A stretch of 64,000 nucleotides of DNA from assembly GCA_008828725.1 (NCBI GenBank), contig MEHQ01003382.1:62001-126000 (forward strand). The letters are read 5' to 3'. Under the pieces are notes generated by a model. That model made no database searches. It was not told where the DNA came from and saw only the letters and a program-made list of their open reading frames with translations. The position numbers and the translations under genes were made by a program. Below are positions 57,645 to 64,000 of this stretch, in pieces (within the stretch, counting starts at the first letter, position 1; every line of letters begins with the position of its first letter). This stretch comes from Saccharina japonica (Eukaryota > Sar > Phaeophyceae > Laminariales > Laminariaceae).

Positions 57645-60600
57645 GTGAGAAGATAGGGCAGCTCTGGCAAGGAACTCGCGTAGCCGGATATTTGTGACTG
57701 TCGTCAACTTGTGTGTTTTTATTTATTTTGAGAATGTATATATTAGACGCGTGCTACGATAGAGGTGGTGTGCCGTTTTTTGGCTGAAACGTTTTCTGAA
57801 TGACCGGGGCTCCTTAACGCTTTTAGGACTGCAGTCCCGTTTTGGGGACAAACCACTCAAATTCTAAGTAACTTGTCCCCAAAACGGGACTGCAGTTCTA
57901 AAAGAGTTAACCCAAAATCGTCGAAATCTCATTCTTGTGTTCCAAAATGTTTCGTTGTATACTTCGCCCATGGGATTGATTGCTCGTCGGGTACATACGT
58001 AGCACTTTTAGTTTTTTTCCTCCAAAATCTGTGTTTTCACTCACTATTAGTATAGAGCCCAAGTGAAGAGCCTCAGAAAATACATGGTGCATCTCTACCG
58101 AAGCATGCGTCTAATAGTAATAATCATTCTGTTGTGCCGGTATGCGCCAGCCAACCATACCGGCACTATAGCGGCGACCGGCACTATTATACTCCGCACA
58201 CTGCCACGCCGGTTAGTCCCATCTGTGCTCGCAAGCGATTTCACCGGCACGGTACGTAGCGGGCAGCTGGCACTACTCAACCAACCCTATATAGAGGGAC
58301 CACTACTACTGTATACGAGTCTCGGTCGGCGGTCGTGGAACTTCGGTCGTCGTGGAATCCGGCTTCGCCTATCATCGGTCGAAGGGGCTCCTTATAAGTT
58401 TTGGCGCCAATGCAAACATTAAAAATTCGCATTTACTCGCAAAAAGCGACGTCGAGGATAACAAGAACAACAAGAACAGCGATACCAAAACACCAGCAAC
58501 ACCGACAACAAAGACGGCAACAACAGCAGCAGCAGCAACAACACCAACGACAACAACAACGACAGGCAGGCACATTAACCATAACGATGGGGGGAAGGAG
58601 GTGGGGGGTTGGTGGTGGGGGGGGGGTTGGGGTGCGGTTGGATGGGGTGATAAAGGAGGGCGTTCATATTGTATGCTATGGAGCCTTAGTAATTTGACCA
58701 TGGACTACGTATCCCTTTTTCGAGACGGGGCATAACCGGGGAGGGGGAGAAGGGGGCACGATAACCCCACTTCAACTCGTTCCTTGTTTCCGCACCCGCC
58801 CCCTTCCCAAACCTGTTTTTTGTTGGTCGTACTCACAGAACATGCGAGGTAAGGTGGCCTGTGTGACAGGAGCCAACTCCGGCATCGGGTACTGCGTCGC
58901 CAAATCCCTAGCCGAGCGGAACTGCACGGTTCACATGCTCTGCCGGAACAAGGCAAGGGGGGAGGATGCTCGAAACCGCGTCTTGTTGGCTACGGGGAAC
59001 GAGGACGTCCACCTCCATATCGTCGACGTGTCCGACTTCCGACAGGTGATTTATATCAAGTTGTCGTCGTATTTTGTCTTGAGCTCTCGAGTGTCTTTGA
59101 CTGTGCAGGCATAGAGAAGGCACCACGACATGCGCAGTTTTGTTTTGTCACGATGTGCGCAGGTTTTACTATCGCTCCATCACCGTTTATGTCGATTGTC
59201 GTTCCACCGGGTCCCGTTCTGCGGTGGGCGAGCAGGTGGGCCTAAGAGGTGTGGGTTTTGTTAACCTTGCGGGGAGGAATCAGAGCAGCAAACGGTAAAC
59301 CGCGCAGCAATCGAAGCTGCAGGTAGCTTTGGGTTAAATCTATCAGCTAGCCTCAGTGGGCATATGCCCCTCGAAAAAGCAGAGTCGAAATTAGCTTCAG
59401 AAACCGTCGTTGTGAAGACTGAATACCACAGCAAGCAAGTGTCTAGCTCCTGGTTTGACAGCCTTGAAGCCCGAAAGTTACGTGGCGCTTCTCTCATATC
59501 CTCCTGTACCCCCCGTGGGGTTTGGTCTCGACCGCCAACTTCTCGTGCGTGCGATGTCTGTTCTTCTCCCATTCCGCCGGACCCGGGGGAGTAGGTGGAA
59601 GACTTCGCAGATTCGTTTTTGGCCTCCAATCCGAGCCTCAACGTCCTCGTGAATAACGCGGGAGGGATGCCAGCGAAGAGGACGGAATCGGCGCAGGGAC
59701 ACGAGGCCATCATGGTGAGAGAAAACCTTCAACCTGGAGCGTGAATGTTGGCACACAGCCGGGCGGGGCTCCTTATAGCCAATCCCTCTGAAATTCGACA
59801 CCCCTCCCACCTATACCCGCCCTTATACACCCACCCTCATTATTATGATGCTCTCTTCCGGACGTTTTCGCCGAAAAAGCGGCACCGAGCCTTTGCACGC
59901 GAAAGTGGCATCTCCTTAAGCCACAACCGACTATCTCCCCGTCGTCCTCAAATACCCTGGTTCGGTGTACGGTAGCAAATATACCCCCCACGCTCTTCTG
60001 CCGGACTCGGTGTTGCCTGTGCACCTGGTCGCCTTTATCTCCTTTAGGCAGATGCGTAGTCTTGATACATTAGCCCCCGCGACAGAAAACGTAAGACTTG
60101 ATTGTGTTTCGCTTTTTCGGAAGGAGCGAGTTTTTTGTGCCCCACGGGTTCAACGATGGCCTGTTCTGGTCGACGCCATTCCTACACTGTACTGTGCAAG
60201 GGCTGTTTATTAGGGCTTCGAGTTGGTCGGGCTTCACTGGTGCGCTCTGCCCCGAATTGTAACGGACCGTGTTGTAATTCATATTATTTCCAAACGTTCC
60301 TTATTCTGCGGGACAAAGTGCCACAGTAGTTATCAGTTAGGTGGAGAAGTTAAGCCAACCAACAGACTTGGGGCATTTTTTTCAATAAAAACAAACTATT
60401 TCGAGCTGCGAACACACGCGCCGGTCCGACATGTATAAATACGCAGAAACTCCGCATCTTGTTTCTCCGCACGCAACCATTTTGTAGATACTTATGTAGC
60501 CAACTAAACAACCTATTCCGGGAGGACCATAGTAAACACTAGTAAATAAGACCTACGGTACACACAAAAATCTATATACTTCGAAATATTTACGTATTTT

Positions 60601-63600
60601 ACTAACCATATTTGGTCCTATTTACTATATATACTGTATATATATTTTTGTCCATCCCATTTATTATCTTCGTCCTTATTTTCTCTCTCCCTCTTTAGTC
60701 GTAACTCAGATCCGGGGTCACTAAGTAGGCTCTTCACCCCCTTCCCCATTACGGCACGTGCCTTGCATTTTTATCGCGAGAAGATTTCAACACTTTCTTG
60801 CCTCGTCGACTTGGGTCGAGTGCCGCCTACCCACGCCACGAAGACGCTCTCAGCAATTGGTTCCTTTTTTTTATTTTTTTCAAATAAAGTCAAAATCTCC
60901 CACCACGGTGAGATTTGAACTCGGGTACCAATGCTAGTAGTCTTTGAAGCTGACCACTAGTCTACCGGGACGACCGGCTATGGTCCCCCGTAAATAGTCG
61001 CGGAGTACTGCCTACTCACTGTCCCCACTGCTTGCTTTATCGGTATTGGGAACCCGACAGGCGACCATGCTGGGCGGCACTTTTCTCCTCACCAAGCTCC
61101 TGATGCCCGCTCTCGAGAAAGCGGCGATCCGAGAGACCCCAGGAAGGCTCGAAGGCGCGCCTCCGGGGGGGGGGGCGCGGGTGATCAACGTGTCCTCGGG
61201 CGGGATGTACACGGTCAGCGGAGAAGGGATACCGAATGACCTGGACAGCCGAAGGGTGGAGCCTTACGATGGCACGGTAATGTGAGACGCATGATGCTAT
61301 CTATCGCGGAAATATAATACTTGCACGTACGTATTGCACTGCTTTTTTTTGTCATTTTTTTTTTTCCTGAGGTGTTCTTCCACTCCACAGAGTTTTTTGC
61401 GGCCTGTCCTGTTACCACGGACTGATTTTTTTTCGAATAGTTAATGTGAGAACAATAACAACAAAAACAATACTATCACGGAGGGCGGTTCGGGGTGAGA
61501 GGAATAGGGGGGGGGGGTACTTCATAATCATGCATGGCCGTAGTCGTATGACCATAGACCCTCGCATCCCTTAATGCCGGGACGGAGCACGTTGGGTTTT
61601 CACCAACCAGGCAGAGGAGTAGGGGGGGGGGGGGCAGATATTTCAAGGGGGGGTATTCTAGATGGTGGGTCTTAACATCAAGAACAACGTTTCATGTGCG
61701 CCAAGGGTCCTTCGATGACGACCCGGTGTGGAGACTCACGTGTGCCGTGTTGAGCCAGTTGCGTTTTTATTTGTCAGAGCGTGTGCCCGCAGCGAAGAGT
61801 GGGGTCTCCCGCCGCCCGAAGACCTGGCTCTGGCACGTGTCGCAGCAGCGCATACAGTCCATTTGAATTCAAAACGGTCGCATTTTGACCGGTATGTTCC
61901 ATGGGTAAAACTATGTGTGCATGGACCCGTGAACGAGTTTAGCGGGACCGAGGTGGTAACGAGTCGGCACCAAGAAAGGGCACCCTCTCTTGATGCTGCC
62001 GCAGTCCTGCGATACTTGCGTTGCCTCTGGGGTCGGCATGCCACGGGGAAAGTAGTGGCCGAGCATCGACGAAACCGTTCGATAGCTGCGGTAACTCTGC
62101 ACGTTTTCCCGGTTTTCCCCCCGTTCTTCTTGGACAAGGGCGGACGATTGCAAAGCTTCCATCGCAAGCCCGCGTGTGGCATACGGCTTAAATGGGTTTC
62201 CACGTTCCGCTTTTTTTTGCTCGCGCATCGTGAGCGCAGTATATACTCGCATCACGCTCTCCTCCCAGCTGAGCGTAAGCTTTTCGTATACCTCGAAACA
62301 AAAAAAAACCCTGTTGGACTTTTCTGGACCATGTGTGCGATCTGAGAAGGTGAACCGTCGAGAGGTCGGGCTACGGTAGGTATTGGTTGAACCAATTTTG
62401 AGCCCCCCGAAACATTTCTCGCTGATGGGGGGCTTCCTCAACCATGGCCATTGAGGAGCTAATCAACTAACCATTGTTACGGTATAGGGGCGGCACCGGC
62501 ATTTCCTGAGGGTCCTCGCTTTGATGAGCTCTATACTATACTATTAGTAAGTAAAACGGACTTTGAAAAACCACGATAGCGCAACCCGATGGCCTAGGTA
62601 TACACCAAGTATTATGACCAAATGCCCTTATAAGGCATAGCCTTATATTATGTATATGCCTTAGAAGGCGTATGCCTTATTGGGTACTTCCTCAGCTGAG
62701 GAGTACACTATTTTGGAGGACCATAGTAAATAGGACCAAACGTTGTCAGTAAAAATAGGGTGTATCGTGGGTCCTATTTACTATGGTCCTATTTACTATG
62801 GTCTCGCGTAATAATTGTCAGTCAGGAAATATTTTGACCAAAAAGTGCTGTAAGGCATGCCCTACCGTACATATAGCATGCGCGAGAATTCGTTAGACAC
62901 ACAGCCCATGCGATTTTGTTTGTCCGGCTGAGCTTCACATTTTTTTCTCAAAATTTGATTGTTGGGTGACTTACTAACAGTATATAGCTCCTCAAGCGAA
63001 GACCCTCATAAAATGTACTATTTGCGGAGGACCATAGTTATATACCAGGTAGGACCTAAGGTACACACACAAACCTATCACTCTGTCCCGAAATGTAAGA
63101 ACCGTTTCTATTGAATATCCATGGATGAAAGGTTCTTGTATTTATAGGGACAAAGTGGTATATATTTTCCTTTTTTTACTAACAATGGTTGGTCCTATTC
63201 ACCGTAACAGCAGGTCCCACCCCTACCTTGGGATGCACCTCAGGCCCTGCATTCCATCTCTTTGGGGGGACGACCGAACGCAGTGTGGCCCGAACACGCC
63301 AATAGTGGCATTGCTAACCGCAGGTCATGCCCCCCCCCCCCCCCCTTTTTTTTTTAACCCAACAGCTATTTTGGTCGAAGCTTCGCGAGAGAGAAACAGA
63401 CCTTTTCCTTGTTTTTTTTTACCCTGCAACGGGCGGATGGTTTAACGTAAAAAAAAGCTTAACCCGTTCAGAACTCAAAAAAGTTATCCCACACTCATTC
63501 CAAGTAGTTTTTCCACAAACAGGTGGGACCGGTTCTCAAAGGGGTTAAGGTCACCGCACACTTTCCGCCTATAGGACGTGTGTCGTGTACGGCTGACTCG

Positions 63601-63868
63601 ACCGCGGTGATACCCCATTACGCCCTGCCCCCCGTCTTCATCGCCCCCACCGGCTCTTTCCTCGTGCGGCAGATACGCTATGGCGAAGCGAGCTCAGGTC
63701 ACCCTGACAGAGCGGTGGGCAGCCTTGCACGAGAACATCAGCATCAACTCTATGCATCCTGGCTGGTGCGACACCCCCGGCCTGTCTGCCGGGATGCCGG
63801 ACTTCCACAAGGCGCAGCAGGGCACCTTGAGGTCCAGCGAGGGGGGCAGCGACACCATCGTGTGGCTG
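57531..63868 (+). CDS. DHRS12-like short-chain dehydrogenase (partial, runs off right end)
   Basis: Classical SDR oxidoreductase most like DHRS12. The model joins 57531-57644, 58839-59045, 59595-59714, 61061-61281 and 63673-63868, all with matching phases. N-terminal YYSVAATAQWMLEGTRKYG...FNPGDLDV parallels DHRS12's SVVWFAKGLREYTKSGYES...PHDLEV. Then the Rossmann motif TGANSGIG, LCRNKARGEDAR, HIVDVSD, NVLVNNAGG, INVSSGGMY (catalytic Ser), the active-site YAMAK (Tyr-x3-Lys) and SMHPGWCDTPGL...GGSDTIVWL. All catalytic elements are present, so the enzyme is probably active; substrate unknown. The initiator is unresolved: MSAYDTIYL at 57418 looks attractive, but its donor is out of phase with 57531. 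The last exon or exons lie beyond 64000. Confidence 0.9.
57824..57912. repeat. Fold-back (hairpin) element
   Basis: AACGCTTTTAGGACTGCAGT, CCCGTTTTGGGGACAAACCA and the reverse complement on the right (TTGTCCCCAAAACGGGACTG CAG..., TTCTAAAAGAGTTAA), about 89 bp, near-perfect hairpin. Related sequence at 41808-41905, 22020-22150, 48120-48185 and 63458-63548. Confidence 0.75.
58676..58733 (-). mobile_element. Diverged family B fragment
   Basis: GCCTTAGTAATTTGACCATG, GACTACGTATCCCTTTTTCG and AGACGGGG on the minus strand. The terminal ATGAGTAC is lost. Confidence 0.55.
58839..59045 (+). CDS. DHRS12-like exon, NAD(P)-binding
   Basis: 69 codons, NMRGKVACVTGANSGIGYCV to LHIVDVSDFRQ; acceptor CTCACAG, donor GTGATT. 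Contains the TGxxxGIG cofactor loop. Confidence 0.93.
59595..59714 (+). CDS. DHRS12-like exon, NNAG
   Basis: 40 codons, VEDFADSFLASNPSLNVLV then NNAGGMPAKRTESAQGHEAI. Acceptor GGAGTAG, donor GTGAGA. Confidence 0.92.
60512..60632. repeat. AT-rich TIR MITE, degraded
   Basis: GGGAGGACCATAGTAAAC at one end and TTGGTCCTATTTACTATAT at the other. Confidence 0.55.
60655..60830 (-). repeat. Dispersed ~165-bp repeat
   Basis: Reverse complement of the body at 1222-1385 (GTAACTCAGATCCGGGGTCA, TTTTATCGCGAGAAG). Confidence 0.55.
60905..60985 (-). repeat. tRNA-like sequence (Leu/Ser type?)
   Basis: Minus strand: GGTAGACTAGTGGTCAGCTT, then CAAAGACTACTAGCATTGG, then CGAGTTCAAATC as B-box. D- and T-arm motifs at tRNA spacing but weak stems; probably a pseudogene or SINE head. 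Confidence 0.35.
61061..61281 (+). CDS. DHRS12-like exon, catalytic Ser
   Basis: ATMLGGTFLLTKLLMPALEK...INVSSGGMYTVSGEG...VEPYDGTV. Donor chosen at 61282 (GTGAGA) so that AT plus A of the next exon reads ATA and the YAMAK frame is kept. The earlier GTAATG would break the frame. Confidence 0.9.
61507..61614 (-). mobile_element. Family A retro-fragment with G run
   Basis: G run then GTACTTCATAATCATGCATG, CCGTAGTCGTATGACCATAG, CATCCCTTAATGCCGGGACG. 5'-truncated on the minus strand. Confidence 0.7.
62708..62812. repeat. AT-rich TIR MITE
   Basis: TTTGGAGGACCATAGTAAAT and duplicated TATTTACTATGGTC at the right end. Confidence 0.65.
63019..63205. mobile_element. AT-rich MITE with nested Stowaway-like MITE
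   Basis: Outer ends GCGGAGGACCATAGT and GGTTGGTCCTATTCACCGTA. Inside, at about 63078-63165, CACTCTGTCCCGAAATGTAA and GTATTTATAGGGACAAAGTG form inverted ends flanked by TA, like Stowaway/Tc1-mariner MITEs. Confidence 0.6.
63673..63868 (+). CDS. DHRS12-like exon, YxxxK
   Basis: (I)YAMAKRAQVTLTERWAALHE, NSMHPGWCDTPGLSAGMPDF, GGSDTIVWL; acceptor GTGCGGCAG, donor GTGCGT. Exits in phase 0. Confidence 0.93.
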
Positions 63869-64000
63869 GTGCGTGGTGGTGGTGGTCTTGATTGAGGGTG
63901 GTAGGTGCAAGCCAAAGCGTACGTCCATGTACGGGAGAGCCTTTCTGCGGTAGGGATTGGCACCTTTGAGTACGGGGAGTTATCACTGATGGAGCGCCTC

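Overview
This is a window of intron-rich, repeat-rich nuclear DNA from a eukaryote. It has short GT-AG introns, protein exons of 40 to 2300 bp, many TIR elements, a non-LTR retrotransposon and very long G/C homopolymers. The style (large genes, alanine/glycine-rich insertions, moderate-to-high GC, scaffold gaps) suggests a macroscopic or unicellular alga, and a brown-alga-type stramenopile is my best guess. That guess is inference; the sequence alone does not prove it. Nearly all open frames over 60 codons here are shadows of low-complexity sequence. The real genes were found by joining exons whose splice phases agree and whose conceptual proteins match known families.

Four protein genes are supported. 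(1) Minus strand, 4206 leftwards to about 1759: a PPIL4-type cyclophilin with three well-joined exons, a fourth uncertain exon, and the rest off the left edge or lost. (2) Plus strand, 9419-44687: a very large DCAF1/VprBP homologue, the substrate receptor of a CUL4-DDB1 ubiquitin ligase. It has about 25 exons and about 2940 codons, with armadillo-like N-terminal region, LisH motif, WD40 repeats with two WDxR motifs, and an acidic tail. (3) Minus strand, 49390 (or 51653) down to 46090: a Methyltransf_16 (METTL21/eEF2KMT-like) protein methyltransferase with its SAM motif in a 42-bp exon. (4) Plus strand, 57531-63868 and beyond: a DHRS12-like short-chain dehydrogenase.

The window also has clear assembly or rearrangement problems inside gene 2. 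Exon 13 of DCAF1 (26150-26330) lies upstream of exons 11 and 12. It sits in a block bounded by 346-bp inverted repeats, next to a single N and a 1.27-kb inverted duplication of the LisH exon. A second single N (51246) joins two 2.26-kb direct copies, each carrying the same methyltransferase exon. A 700-bp gap lies at 20499-21198. Two exons cross long poly-G tracts (about 42 and 110 nt), and the reading frame jumps at both.

The most interesting non-genic system is a retrotransposon family whose 3' end is followed by poly(C). A LINE-like element with reverse transcriptase (24003-26025) ends in a conserved tail finishing ATGAGTAC(G), then a C run. Around a dozen further short copies, including full-length SINE-like units of about 220 bp, share the last 55-70 bp of that tail and usually the C run. 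This looks like a LINE-SINE partnership that uses C-tails instead of A-tails. Other repeats include Harbinger-like MITEs with TWA target duplications, an AT-rich TIR MITE, a fold-back family, tRNA-like fragments, and a strongly over-represented palindrome TACCWGGTA.
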